DNA from: Rhynchopus euleeides
Taxonomy: Eukaryota > Euglenozoa > Diplonemea > Diplonemida > Diplonemidae
Length of the DNA: 64,000 bases
NCBI GenBank assembly: GCA_963210315.1
Contig: OY723259.1
Span: 1,922,001-1,986,000 of the forward strand
Reading direction: 5' to 3'
The position numbers and the translations under genes were made by a program. The notes beneath the pieces are model-generated. The model was not told the origin of the DNA. It was given only the letters and a program-made list of their open reading frames with translations, and ran no database searches. This document shows, in pieces, positions 21,635 to 34,269 of the stretch (position 1 is its first letter; each line of letters starts with the position of its first letter).

Positions 21635-22860
21635 CGAAAAGGATGCGGGGGGGGGGGGTGACCCCCCCTCCCCCCAGCCGCCCTCTCACCCCCCCCCCCC
21701 CCCACCCCCCCCCGCCCCGCCCCCCTCCCACTCCCGATGCTCTGTCTCCACAACACCTCGCACTGCACGCACACACACCCGATCCCCTGTTCTCGGGACT
21801 CTTGCCGGGCCTCGCGCCGGGGGATGCGGGTTAGTCACACCACCAGCGGTTTTTGTTCTGCACGTCTCCAGTGACAAAGGGGGGTTTGTGGGGGAGCAGG
21901 GGGCCTCCACTCCACACCGGTATCCAAAAAAAACGGCGAGTTTTGTGCATTTCATCCAATTTGTTATGTTGGTGGAAAAAACAATCGCCGAAATAATACG
22001 GGTGTGAAAGCCCCCCCTCCCCCCGCCCCCCCTCTGTGTTGTCTGATGGAGGGATCCCAAGACTCATTCCTCAGAGCAGTCCTGTTGTGCTGCTCCGATA
22101 AAAATGGGGTCGTGGGGCATCTGTTCGAACCGTTCAAGATTCACGCGCGTGTGTGAGTGTGCGGGACCTTCGCTCTGTGTCAAACTTGTGTCAAGTCGAC
22201 CGCGCCAGAGAATATAGTGTTACCAAATGTGGAGGGCGTGTGTGTCGTGTCTGGGGTGTGTCCTTGAGAGTCCCGGTTTGTCGAAGCCACAGTGCGCAAG
22301 TTTGTTTAGGCTTTGATCTGGCACCCCTCGCTGCTTTCCCTTTGGACCGGTGAGGCGAGGCCCGCTTTGGGTGGGTGGGGGATGGGGTGGTTGTGTTTTT
22401 TGTCAAAAGAGCATACGCCATAGTCTGGCGAAGTCTGGTGCTGCCGATTTCCGAACGCCGGCAGAGGGCTGAGCCAACCAGGGCAATGGCGCATGAAAGA
22501 AACGAAAAAGCTGGGTGGTCCGCCGACGGGACAAAAAAAAACAAAGAATATGAACTTTCAAAAAGAACAAACGGGAGGGAAAACACATGCCAACCTGTGC
22601 GAGAAGGGGAAACAATACATGCTGTCACACAAGTATACTCTACTATTGCTTTGGTCTTTTTTTTTCAGAGGCTGATTACCCCAATTGGCACCATCCGTAC
22701 CCCACTTTGGCGTTACATGGACGTTTTTCTTGGGGGTGGGGGTGTTGAATTGATGGCGTGGGCGGGGCGGGGAAGGCAATGTTTTTGGGGGGAAAACGAC
22801 CCCCCCCCCCTCTCCCCCCTGTATCTTGCAGCCACAGGTGTCTTGACACCATTGTTTTTT
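21635..22860. other. Spacer
   Basis: Noncoding; G/C runs at 21650-21720 and 22010-22035. No gene seen on either strand. Confidence 0.5.
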
Positions 22861-23076
22861 CTTACTAGTTACGAGCGACGAGGCGTAGCGAAGTCGCGAA
22901 GTAACGAAGGAAATCGTACGACTGAAGCTTTTGGATTAGCACCTTTATGCCACTTCACAGGGCCTCAACACAGCCTTGAGACAGCAAGTGTGCGCTCAAC
23001 AAAAAAGTAGTCCGGAACTGTTCTCCCACAGTTGCTGGACAGGGTGTCTATAATAAAGCGAAAGGAGTACGATTTT
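22861..23076 (+). repeat. Dispersed structured repeat, copy 2
   Basis: Nearly identical over about 200 bp to 52386-52630 and alignable in blocks with 4440-4608. It begins with a hairpin (GTTACGAGCGAC ... GTCGCGAAGTAAC). A second hairpin near its end pairs GTCCGGAACTG with CAGTTGCTGGAC. It contains no ORF. A SINE or structured ncRNA is possible. Confidence 0.55.
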
Positions 23077-23112
23077 CCGGGTTTGGCGCACAAACAACGC
23101 CTTATCTTTTTC
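23077..23112 (+). repeat. CGCACAAACAACGCCTTA motif, copy 2
   Basis: GTTTGGCGCACAAACAACG then CCTTATCTTTTT. Related copies are at 19062-19096 and 46891-46926, each ending in a T run as in a Pol III terminator. Confidence 0.4.
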
Positions 23113-23640
23113 ACGGAGGCCTTTCCACTCTGTGCCGCTGTGCTGTCAGAACCGTGCCACGTCGCAACCAGTTTTGTGTGGCACACCTATTTCAGCATGC
23201 CTGAGCGAAGCCTCCACCCCCCCCGCCAATAATTATCTGTGTGACGGCAGTGGGTGTGTATGGGATCTTCCGCTAGCCTTCTTTTTATCGGCTGCGGGCT
23301 GACCTCTGAACAGAGGGTACACCCCTCCCATACCCCTTGCATGCGGTGTTCTGAATGTACCATTGGAAATAAAAGGAATAGCGCCTGCCGATGAAAAGCA
23401 ATAGGCATTTTATTAGAAGGCGAACAAGACACGTCTCGAAGGAATGGCCTATTGGAACGGGGTGGGGTGGGGGGGGGGGGGGAGGGGGGGACGCGCGCAA
23501 TGGAACCAGTGTGATTTCTTTGTGCCATGTGTGAACCACCGAGTGCCGCTAAATTTGAAAATCGTCGATTGTGTGTTCTTTTGTGCGTGCGGTTGCCCAG
23601 TATATTCTATATTTCCCCCACCTCCCCCCCCCCCCCCCCC
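23113..23640. other. Spacer
   Basis: No gene seen. It ends in a C run that is the insertion site of foldback copy B. Confidence 0.5.
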
Positions 23641-23642
23641 TA

Positions 23643-24790
23643 GGGGGGGTCAAATGCCACCCTTTTACGTGGACAAACACGATTTTTCAAAAAACCGGCG
23701 CAGAGGCCCCAAAGCCCCCGTAAACCCTCCAAACCCCCCCAGATCGGTCCGGAAACCCATCGAACCCCACTTTTCCACCATTCCGGGCACCTCAGGTGCC
23801 CGAATTGGGGTACCTAAATTTTGTGCCACCGTTTGGTACCGGACAGTGCCACTGTGTGGGAGGTTGGAAAAGAAAATGCCCCAACACACCACATCTGAGG
23901 GTTGCAATGCATGTTGCTTGCCAACCACGTCATCCGGTGGGTGTCAGGCGCTATGTAGGTGGCATTAGCCAGGTCTTCGATGAGTTCTGGCTTGTATATG
24001 TACCTCCCTGCCACCATGCACCGGGAGGCTGCCTGTAGGTACGGAACAAGTCCAGATGGTCGTGTGATTCCTGTGCAGCAGTGCTCCACAACCGGGATGT
24101 GTTGACAACGACTGTTGCAACACGAGCTGTACATTCCGGGAACACACGAAGTGCGCTGTCGTGGTACCCATTGTGCCAGAATTGGTAGTTGCTGCGGTCT
24201 ACTTTGCCTGGCCCAAGAGCACTGGTACTGAACGGTGCAATATGCGTGGCGAGGTGAATGCAACGGAAGGGCGCAAAGTCAATACAGCTCTCGGATGGCG
24301 GGTGGTGGTGCCACTAGTGTGTGACGTTCACTCGAGGATACAACGCATCACAATGAATCAGCAACCGTGGACCGAGTACAATACGCTCTCTGTGGCTGGT
24401 GTGGGGGACAAAGGCAGTGCCTGTGCCGCAGGCAGGGAGGTACATATACAAGCCAGAACACATCGAAGACCTGGCTCATGCCACCTACATAGCGCCTGAC
24501 ACCCACCGGATGACGTGGTTGGCAAGCAACATGCATTGCAACCCTCAGATGTGGTGTGTTGGGGCATTTTCTTTTCCAACCTCCCACACAGTGGCACTGT
24601 CCGGTACCAAACGGTGGCACAAAATTTAGGTACCCCAATTCGGGCACCTGAGGTGCCCGGAATGGTGGAAAAGTGGGGTTCGATGGGTTTCCGGACCGAT
24701 CTGGGGCGGTTTGGAGGGTTTACGGGGGCTTTGGGGCCTCTGCGCCGGTTTTTTGAAAAATCGTGTTTGTCACCCCCATTTGACCCCCCC
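23643..24790 (+). mobile_element. Foldback element, copy B (1148 bp)
   Basis: Same architecture as the element at 9257-10403, flanked by TA (23641-23642 and 24791-24792) inside a C run. It shares marker differences with copy D (GATGAGTTCTGG, TATATGTACC, CCGGACAG), defining a second subfamily. Confidence 0.85.
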
Positions 24791-24805
24791 TACCCCCCCC
24801 CCCTA

Positions 24806-27278
24806 GGCATGGGCCCCCAAACATATTTTTCATAAACATATATTTTTGCCAAAAATATGTTTCATTTTCGCATAAAAAAATATTTTTATATTTTTCGAAA
24901 ATATTTCCAAAATATTTTTATATTTTGGAAATATTTTGAAAATATTTCGAAAATATTTTTATATTTCGGAAATATTTTGAAAATATTCCAAACATAAAAA
25001 AATATGTTGAAAATATTCCAAACATAAAAAAATATTTTCAAAAATATAAAAATATGTTGGAAAAAACCTTCCTAATCCGGCGATTTATAGGGGGACCCTT
25101 TTCGAATTTTTTTTGGGGAAGGGGTAAATTGAACGTTTTTGGCCATTTGAAGCCACTGCGAGCATTCCCGGGCCTCGGAAATCAGATTTTTGCCCCTGAA
25201 ATGCGGTACCGGTCCGGACGAAAATCCGAAAAATTCGCGCCAAAAAATGACCCCCGAAGCTGCGGTCTGGGTCCAAAGGATTTGTGCCAAGGGCCGTTAT
25301 GGACACCCCGTAAACCCTTCTGGGACCAAAAAGTGCACGAAAGGGGTTAAAACGGCCTAATTCGTTGATTTGTTGCATTTCCCAGCCAAAAATCGATTTT
25401 TTGGCTTGGCGAGTAGTTGGCGAAAATCGCGAAAAATCCCAAAAATATCGATTTTTTACATGGAAAATGGGACCAAAAACCGGGTTCTGGCCATTTCTGG
25501 GTGGTTTTTCGGGGTTTCCAGACAATGTTCGCCATTTTTCTGCCCGAAACCCCAGCCTGCTTGCATACACGTTAAGTCGAATAAATTAGACATAAGCAGA
25601 AGAGCAACATCATCATGTTCGTGAGAATGTCACCCCCCAAGCGGAGGCCGAGGGTGACATTCTCTCGGGGTACCCTCGGTAAGTCTAATAAACTAGACAT
25701 AACCAGAAGACCAACATCATCATGTTCGTGCTAGCACTTTGTGCGCCAAAAAACAGGTTACGCTCTTCATTTGGCTGCGTTCAACGAAAAAAAGACACTT
25801 CTTTCTGGAGTTTAGCTAGCACGATTCAGTTGGTCAAATCATGTGTCTGGTTTCTTCTGCCCCCCACCCCCGTGCAAGGTCATGTGCCCCATCCCATCGC
25901 TTGTTGTCTTGATTGCAGGGCTCCGCACTTTTTTGCTGTGCATGCTTGCGCTTCTCGCCTCCACACACCACCCTGGGGGGAGGGACAGAGGGCGGAGGGG
26001 GCTACACACTTACACAACCGATTCGGTCAAACAATGCCACGTCATCCCCATTGGGGTCCTGGACCGCGGCGTCTCTCCCAGCGAATTGGTGTCGTCATCA
26101 GGCAGGCTAAGTAGTTGTCTACACAGGACATTGGTTTTAAGGGGGTCTGAGTTCTGCGGAACTGGCTTCAAGGGACGCCCCCTCGTAATGACTGGGTGGA
26201 TGGAGCCAAGTAATACCAGGTGGTCGGACACCGGAACTCTCGGCATTTATTAGTCGCGGGAACTGTGTCCGTGTGGTAGGTGACCCCTTCCGATTCCACT
26301 GATTCCACTCTTGAACATGTAGTGTTGAAAGATACTTGGTGTTCTGATGTTTTACAGGGTACTTGACAAAGGAAAGAGGGTGGTCAGTCTTGTGATCCAC
26401 CCTGAATCCTTCCTGTGAGCAGCAGATCCACAACACCTCGACTTCTTTCAGCGGCTGTATTGATATTGCCTGACACAGCAAACATGATTCAATTGGAGGA
26501 ACAAGCCTCGTACACCAGCGGCCCAAAAGGTGGATTTCATGTATGGTTTTAGGATTTCCCTTACTACTGATGGTGTAGAGACTACAAAGCCTGACCTGAT
26601 GACGCCGCCATGAACCTGGGAGACACGCCGCGTGAGAAGGGACCTCGGTGCGGGGTGGCGTGAAGATCCTGCCTGAGTGCCCTCGTCGGGACCCGCGGTA
26701 AACCGTGGCGTTCCCCCCGAGGCAAGTCCAGGACGAAGGTTGCAGATAACCGCTGCACCTCTTCGTCCGAAAGGAGCTCACAGGATAGGGGAACTGCCCA
26801 CACCCCACTCACGACAGTGTATCCGAAAGGTGCACTGCGCGTGTGGTGGCGGTGTCGGGTCCAGACCCACCTCGTTCCCCCATGCCCGTCAGTTGTTGCC
26901 CCTCCAGGGGTGGCTGCTGTCTGGCATGGGGGGCGCCCTCCCTGCCTTGCAAGGAAAAATGTAGAACGGCATGCTGCCCGTTTCTTCATTTTTTCACCTT
27001 GCCTGGCAGGGGGGGGCCCACCCTCACGGGGGGAAAAAGAGGAACGGCATGCTGCCCGTTCACTCTTTTTTCCTCCCGTCGTGGGTGGGCCCACTTCCGG
27101 CCATAAAATTGGCCGGAAATTTTTTTCAGCAAAAAATCCATTTTTTGCTGAGCATAGAAAAAATATTTTGGAATATTTTTTGGCAAAAATATTTTTGAAA
27201 ATATTTTTTGAAAGTTGCAAACATAAAAAAATATTCTGGAATATTCTGGCCCAAAACATATGTTTGGGGCACTATGCC
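24806..27278. mobile_element. 2.5-kb TIR element with AATATTTT-palindrome arms
   Basis: The ends are GGCAT(G/A)G..CCCCAAACATAT inverted repeats next to TA (24804-24805 and 27279-27280). Subterminal regions (24830-25060 and 27170-27270) consist of repeated AATATTTT/AAAATATT palindromes. The block 25134-25185 is shared with the element at 47042. Inside are direct repeats around 25587-25623/25696-25731 (ACATCATCATGTTCGTG) and a doubled GAACGGCATGCTGCCCGTT near 26963 and 27041. A 223-codon - frame at 26137-26808 matches no family I know. No transposase recognised. Confidence 0.65.
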
Positions 27279-27280
27279 TA

Positions 27281-28427
27281 GGGGGGGTCAAATGGGGGTG
27301 ACAAACACGATTTTTCAAAAAACCGGCGCAGAGGCCCCAAAGCCCCCGTAAACCCTCCAAACCCCCCCAGATCGGTCCGGAAACCCATCGAACCCCACTT
27401 TTCCACCATTCCGGGCACCTCAGGTGCCCGAATTGGGGTACCTAAATTTTGTGCCACCGTTTGGTACCGTACAGTGCCACTGTGTGGGAGGTTGGAAAAG
27501 AAAATGCCCCAACACACCACATCTGAGGGTTGCAATGCATGTTGCTTGCCAACCACGTCATCCGGTGGGTGTCAGGCGCTATGTAGGTGGCATTAGCCAG
27601 GTCTTCGATGTGTTCTGGCTTGTATATATACCTCCCTGCCTGCGGCACAGGCACTGCCTTTGTCCCCCACACCAGCCACAGAGAGCGTATTGTACTCGGT
27701 CCACGGTTGCTGATTCATTGTGATGCGTTGTATCCTCGAGTGAACGTCACACACTAGTGGCACCACCACCCGCCATCCGAGAGCTGTATTGACTTTGCGC
27801 GCTTCCGTTGTATTCACCTCGCCACGCATATTGCACCGTTCAGTACCAGTGCTCTTGGGCCAGGCAAAGTAGACCGCAGCAACTACCAATTCTGGCACAA
27901 TGGGTACCACGACAGCGCACTTCATGTGTTCCCGGAATGTACAGCTCGTGTTGCAACAGTCGTTGTCAACACATCCCGGTTGTGGAGCACTGCTGCACAG
28001 GAATCACACGACCATCTGGACTGTTCCGTACCTACAGGCAGCCTCCCGGTGCATGGTGGCAGGGAGGTATATATACAAGCCAGAACACATCGAAGACCTG
28101 GCTAATGCCACCTACATAGCGCCTGACACCCACCGGATGACGTGGTTGGCAAGCAACATGCATTGCAACCCTCAGATGTGGTGTGTTGGGGCATTTTCTT
28201 TTCCAACCTCCCACACAGTGGCACTGTACGGTACCAAACGGTGGCACAAAATTTAGGTACCCCAATTCGGGCACCTGAGGTGCCCGGAATGGTGGAAAAG
28301 TGGGGTTCGATGGGTTTCCGGACCGATCTGGGGGGGTTTGGAGGGTTTACGGGGGCTTTGGGGCCTCTGCGCCGGTTTTTTGAAAAATCGTGTTTGTCCA
28401 CGTAAAAGGGTGGCATTTGACCCCCCC
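27281..28427 (-). mobile_element. Foldback element, copy C (1147 bp)
   Basis: Opposite orientation to copy A and nearly identical to it. Its left TA (27279-27280) is also the right TA of the 2.5-kb element, so the two abut and share one TA. The right TA is at 28428-28429, followed by a long C run. Confidence 0.85.
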
Positions 28428-28429
28428 TA

Positions 28430-30200
28430 CCCCCCCCCCCCCCCCCCCACAGCAGGACTTTTCCCCCGCGCGCTGAGGCGCCCAGAAGGGGCGGTGCCAG
28501 CCGCTGGGGATACTATGTTGGGAAACCGCTGGATTTACCTCAGGGATTTTCACAAGCGGGGGTGGTTTATTTTGGATACCCCCCTGAGGTCTGTTCCCCC
28601 CCACCCACCCCCAGAAGCCACTGCTTTCGCGCATTCGTCTGTGGTGCGGACATGCCGCCGTGCGCGACAATGCGTCGCCGGGTGTAGATCCCCCCGCCCC
28701 CCACCCTATGTCCTTTTGGCTGTGTTCTCCGCTCGAAACAGCAGAAATACTCGTGTGTCTGTGTGAGGCGCAACTCTTTGCGTCTAACCGCTGATCGGGG
28801 GGAGGGGGGGGTGTGGAACATCAAGCCGGGGGTGCGTGCCAAACCGTGTATCATCAGTGCAAATAAAGTGCCGTGTCATGTGGGTTCCCTCCAAAAAAGG
28901 GGTTCGTGTGTGGAGACAGTGGTGGGCCATCACCAAGGGTAGGTGTAATTCTTTTGAATTTCCCTTGCTCAGTGTGCTCGCTACCACTCCAATAACTATT
29001 CACGCGTATTTTGTGTGTAGTGGGGTGATCGAAAACGGTGGCGATCGTCATCAAAGCGGGGTGATCGGCGTGGTCGCGCTGCTGTGAAGAAACCTCATGA
29101 GTGTATATGTGTGTGTCGAAGTGGGAAGTCGCAGGGTTGCCCAATCATGGAGAATTAATGCAAAACTGATGAATCGCTCAAATAACAGCGACCCCTCTCC
29201 CCCCCCCCCCCCCCCCCCCCTCTCCGCACACACAGTGCACATGTCCTCTCAAAGACGGGCCAATATTCGTTCAAATCGTTCAAAAAAATAACGTGTGCGT
29301 GTCCAACCCCCCCAACCCCCATTCCCCCCCCCCCCCTCCGGAATTTTATGGGGAATCGTGGAACATACACCGACCCACCTTGCGCATCCCAACCCCCCCC
29401 CCCCTCCCCAACCCTCTGAAGTGTTGGAGAGCAAACGGGCAACATGCCAGTGCCCCTCCCCCCCTCACGCTCTCTCTCTATCTCTCTCTCTCTCTCTCTC
29501 TCAAGTGCTTGCCAACGTGTCGCTGGCGTGCTGCCCCCCCCTGAAGCCCCAGCCCACGCAAGTGTGGACCAAGCAAGCGTCACGTGCTATCTCTGTCTAT
29601 CTCTGCCTGTGTGGGTCGTCCTGCAGCCCTGATGGAGGCTTCTTCTCCGCACCTCCAGCCAGCAGGGGAATGGATGGCAAATCGCCGCAACGACACCAAG
29701 TCCAAACGGGTGTGGCCCAAGGAGGCATGTCAATGGGTGGCTGTGAGCCAGATGTGTGATTAATACTCGTGTTGTGGAGATAGCCACACACACCCCCCCC
29801 CCCCCCCCCCACTCCGCCCCCTTTCCCTGCCCCTGTTCGTCATGCATTTTTTATGCTGCGGTGTCCCTCCACGAAACACACACCTCCGCCATCTACAGGA
29901 TCCATTCCGCTGTGCGCGACACACATACGCAATTAGGTTATACAGAGGGGTGTATACAAGACACACAACAACAGCAAACCTACACAGAACCGTTCGAGTA
30001 CACCCCCCCCCCCCTCTCCTCCAGTTCTTCCCACATCTCATTCGACTCACACCACCCAACACAATCCCCAAACTCAAGGCGCCGCCCCCTGCGGGTCATA
30101 GAGTAAGGTAAAAGGGCGTCTCTTCCCTCTCACTCCCCCCATCACCCACCCACCACTCCGGGTGTTATCGCGTTTTGAGGCATACCCAGCATTCTTTGAG
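28430..30200. other. Spacer upstream of the zinc-finger gene
   Basis: C runs at 28430-28449, 29200-29220, 29325-29335, 29790-29810 and 30003-30013; a CT microsatellite at about 29468-29503. No gene supported. GTTTTGAG at 30173-30179 could be an acceptor 21 nt before ATG 30201. Confidence 0.5.
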
Positions 30201-31238
30201 ATGCTGTCTGTGAAGTCTCTGATGATGGTGGAGTCCGGAGCAGATGCCTGCGCATCCGATGCCGAGCAGACGTCTGTGGTGGCATTCCAGGACACCTCCT
30301 CTGAGGTTGGGCTGGATGCAGCCCCCGTCTCGCCGCTGTCTTCTCCCGATGTGAGCAGCCCCGCAGTCACGGCGTGCGACATGTCGGATGACAAGGGGCT
30401 TGACCCAGAGCAGTGCAGCGCTCGCTCCAACAGCTCGGCAAACCCACGCAGCGAGGCTGGTCTGAGCGACACAATCGACGAGGAGCAGGGTAAGGACCTC
30501 CTGGCTGATGTGAAGCCTCGCACGCTCGTCAGCGACACGGAGCGCCCCTGCGCACACAACCAGTGGACGAAGCAGACGAAGAAGCGTGGAAAGCTTGTCC
30601 TCCGCTGCAGGGTCTGCGCCTGTGTCTGGAAGACACGCCCGGAGACCCACGAGAAATGCGCTGCCTTCCACGCGGGGTACTGCGAGCTGGGTGATCCCTG
30701 CCCCCACCCGCACGTCTACGCCCGCCGGGAGTCATCCCGCAAGAAGAAGGAGCCCTCAGACAGCGACGACCTGGCTGAATCCTCCAACGTGGATGCCCCT
30801 GCGGCAGCAGCGGATGAGGAGGCTGTAGAGGAGTGTGGCCAGGCCCAGGTGGCGAAGCAGGGGTGTGCTGCTTGCGTGTCTGACGGGGATGCCCCGGGCG
30901 AGGCTGTGGCCAAGGCGGAGGGTGGCGGGAAGAGGAAGCGCCGGAACAAGAAGAAGAGCAAGCGGAAGGAGGCGATCCTCTCGTGGGCCGATGACCTCGA
31001 TGGCCTGGATGATGGCGATGTGCGCGAGGAGGGGGGCTGTGGTGGGGGGAGGGCCGCGGCACCCGCCCCGGCGCCCGCGCAGGCGCCGCTCTGGGGGAGT
31101 GGGTACTCTACTGGATCTCCCGGTTGCAGCGAGGCAGGGCTTCCGGCGGTGGTCAGGACGCCTTCCGACGAGGTTGCCCGTTTCCGTTACGACCCCTACT
31201 GCTTCGACTCCATCATCTGCCCGTCTATGGCACAGTAG
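30201..31238 (+). CDS. CCCH-type zinc-finger protein
   Basis: A 345-residue single exon; ATG 30201 is chosen because it is the first Met in a good coding frame. Residues 1-110 are acidic and Ser/Ala-rich. Residues about 113-172 are the conserved core: CAHNQWTK, then LRCRVCACVWKT, then KCAAFHAGYCELGDPCPHPH, which fits a C-x7-C-x5-C-x3-H finger. CCCH fingers of this spacing usually bind RNA (mRNA stability or processing). The preceding Cys-x2-Cys/Trp-Lys-Thr segment looks like a second zinc-binding half. A basic stretch (KRKRRNKKKSKRKEA, about residue 245) could be a nuclear signal. The C-terminus is Ala/Pro-rich, ending CFDSIICPSMAQ. RNA binding is inferred from the finger. Confidence 0.8.
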   Translation: MLSVKSLMMVESGADACASDAEQTSVVAFQDTSSEVGLDAAPVSPLSSPDVSSPAVTACDMSDDKGLDPEQCSARSNSSANPRSEAGLSDTIDEEQGKDLLADVKPRTLVSDTERPCAHNQWTKQTKKRGKLVLRCRVCACVWKTRPETHEKCAAFHAGYCELGDPCPHPHVYARRESSRKKKEPSDSDDLAESSNVDAPAAAADEEAVEECGQAQVAKQGCAACVSDGDAPGEAVAKAEGGGKRKRRNKKKSKRKEAILSWADDLDGLDDGDVREEGGCGGGRAAAPAPAPAQAPLWGSGYSTGSPGCSEAGLPAVVRTPSDEVARFRYDPYCFDSIICPSMAQ

Positions 31239-32542
31239 GTTGTTTGGTGTTGCGGTCACGTATCATGTCGGTCTGTCCCCGAGAGGCATGAAAATGTGTA
31301 CAACAGCCCCATGAACAACACAGGTTTCTTAGAGAAAGAGCGCACCGGTGTGTGTTGTGGTTCTCCCTTGCCATCGAATGGTGGGGAGGAGGTGTCAAAA
31401 CAGAATCACAGATTTTGAAAAATAAAAAACAAACCGCCGGGAAGAAGGAAAACAAACAAAGCACAACAAAGCGCAGCATCACAACACACGCACACCAGAG
31501 TGCGTCAAGGTACCCCTCCCCACACCCCCTCCTGCATGTCCCAGCAACGCCTCAACACATACACCCGACCCCACCCCTCCCCCACCCCCTCTTCTTTGGC
31601 TTTGAGGGCTGTGTGTTCCTCTCTCGAGATTCAAAAAGGAAAACAAGTTGTCCGGCAGTCAGATACTTGGTCGCGGTTCTGCTCAGAGCACCGGATGACT
31701 TATCGTGACTGATTTTTTCACAACTGTGTGCTCGGGATATCCACCCTCTTTGTTTCCCACCCCACGCCCCCCTCCCCCCTCCGGCCCCGCCTGCGCCGCT
31801 CGGCCTCAGCAGATTTGCGGTTCTGCACCGTGCGCGGGACCCTCGTTGCTGCTGGCTGTGGTGCAGGTCGTCGCCTCCTTATCTCATTTGTATTTCGCTT
31901 TCGCTCTTCCCTCCCACAAGCACCCCCTCCCCGCCCCCGGACCTCCCAAATCGCCTCCGGGGCGCGTGGGTATGTGCGGTGCGTGTGCCGGGCTGGAGTC
32001 TCCAAAGCTTGAACGAAAGATTTCGTAACTCAGCTTTCAAAGAAGCGTTGGTGTGTGACGCGATCCCTGTCTGGCATATTATTCAGTGGATATAGTGGAT
32101 ATCACCTCGTGCTGTGTGCCTTCAGACACACAGTGCGCTGCCCGTCCGCTAATGTAAACTGAAAAATATATCTAGTGGGCCTTCTGTGAACTAACAAGCC
32201 TCGGTGCAGGTTCTCAGGCTGTGTCGCATTCCGCAAACCTGGTTGTACGCGTTGCATAGGTGCCGAATGCTGTTTGTGGTTGTCTACCCACCCTGGGGTG
32301 CAGAGGAGTGCACCAGCATATAATGGCGGGGTGTGCAACTGGCAAGGCAAATTCATTTGGCCCAGCACTGGGGGTGGTTTAGATCTTTTCACACCCCCCA
32401 CCATCCGATCAGGACCAACGTAACCCCATCGGCGTCGCTTCCGGCAACGAGGCGCGAAGGGATCGTCATCATGATCCCTTTGACTTCGGCTGAACGTGCG
32501 TTTGTCGATGGCACCAAAACCATACCAACACAATTCCTCTCA
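31239..32542. other. 3' flank of the zinc-finger gene and spacer
   Basis: No gene supported; C-rich pyrimidine stretches at 31500-31590 and 31740-31800. Confidence 0.5.
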
Positions 32543-33854
32543 TACATTCGGCGTTATACCCGGTATCTACCGGGTATGTACCGGGTATTTTCGGTATTTC
32601 TGGGGTGACCCGTTTGGACCACGTTCTGGTGACTTTCTGGCCCTCTGGCTGGACAGAATGTTCTGGAAAAAAATTCCTGTACGAGTTTCTCGCAAAAATG
32701 GGCTGTCAGACCGCCTCCAGGGCAATTTTTTTTGAATTTTGGCCAAAAATACTGTTATTTTCCCGGTATCCGACGGGTATTTGGCCTGAAAACCCGGATC
32801 CTGGGGCAAATATACCACAAAACCGACCCAGATTAGGTTGGAATCCGACAAAAATATGTACTCTCTGTGCAGAACTTCACCTAGAGCACGCGCAGGCGGT
32901 CGAAACACCCATTTTTTGGGATAACAACGCTTGCCTGTTGCGAGCGAAGAACCCAGCAATACAGAGAGGGTCACTACCCACCGACACCCACCGACAGGGA
33001 GAAAACCCAGCCTTCTCATGCGCAGCAATGCCGCCCAATGCCACAAAGAAGGCACCCGAGGTCCTTTTCCACCACTCTTCATAGAGATGTTCATACAGAG
33101 TCGCGGGCATCGTCGTCGTCTTCATATTCATCCTACCAGCCGCCAAAGCAGGCGTGGGAGGAAGAAGAGTTCAACGTGGTCCAAGGGGGACACGACGGAT
33201 CAGTGATTTGCATAGTCTTCACTCTGCTTGTCGCCCTCTGGTTCAGGTTCAACAGCTCGAACTCCTCGACTTCCTTGGGTGAGCACTTTATGTGCTATGG
33301 GTGGCTGCAGCTGTCCACGATTGTACAAGCCAGAGGCATCTGACACCCTGAATATGAACCCTCAAGGGCCAGTGATCTCCTGCTGGTCGGGCTGCGGGAC
33401 AGCGAAGCCTTCCTACTTCCAAGCATCGCAAACCCGAGGGAATACAGACTGGACAGATATTCACCACCGTGTCCTCCGGCAGCCCTCAGACCTCCTGTGC
33501 CGTGTGCCTGTTTAGTAACGCGATAGTCATGATAGTCACTTCTTTCTGTGTGTCCTAGCTGTAGCGTGTTCACATGTGGGTGGTTAGCGTCAATGTATCA
33601 TCATGGCAGGTCAGGAAGAAGGGAACACGCTTTTCACCACGGCACCGAGTTGCCGTTGGTTCCTGGAGCGAGGTCTAGACAGGTTCCATCCCCCGTCATC
33701 ACAAACGTATGCAGACGCACGGGATATGGGGGTCTCTGTGGTACGGGATCATGACAGGCGGGTATTGTCCTTTGGTCAAAGACACTATTTTGGAGAAGTT
33801 GGCTGTCGAGTGGCTCAGTCCTCGCACCTACCGTCTACCCCGGCGCCGACCCTC

Positions 33855-33965
33855 CTGACTGGTTTCTCCAAGGATTAAGCCATGCAAGTCTCAGAGTAAA
33901 TGGATTAACAGTGGATCTGCAAACGGCTCATTAAATCAGCTACAATCCACGCCGATGATAGTGTG
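33855..33965 (+). pseudogene. 18S rRNA 5'-end fragment
   Basis: TCTCCAAGGATTAAGCCATG, then CAAGTCT, ACAGTG, CTGCAAACGGCTC and ATTAAATCAG follow in the order and spacing of the start of eukaryotic small-subunit rRNA (helices near the 5' domain). Similarity stops after GATGATAGT, and the usual 5' start (CTGGTTGATCCTGCC) is missing. It is a short, diverged scrap, not a working gene. Confidence 0.75.
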
Positions 33966-34229
33966 GTTCACACTCACAAGGTAGCTACACTGAAGGCATC
34001 CCCATCCGGTGTGTGCCATGCATGCCGGAGGAAGGCAGCGTGGAACCCTGCCCTGTCTCTATTCAGGTTGACGTCTGTTGCAGTTTCTCTCAAATGAGCT
34101 TTGGTGCTGGTATAGGGTGTACAGGACGTATGGGATATCCGCACGGGCGGACTGGATGGGCCATCCCACGGCGACCATCTCTCATAGGGGAGGCGTACGT
34201 GTTCTCACCTACATCTAGGATAGTCGACG

Positions 34230-34269
34230 TTCTCCTATCGGTTCTCCCCTGGGAGAACCGATAGGAGAA
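34230..34269. repeat. 40-nt perfect hairpin
   Basis: TTCTCCTATCGGTTCTCCC and its exact complement, separated by CT. Related GGGAGAAC and TCTCCCATGTGGGA palindromes follow up to 34430. Confidence 0.7.
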
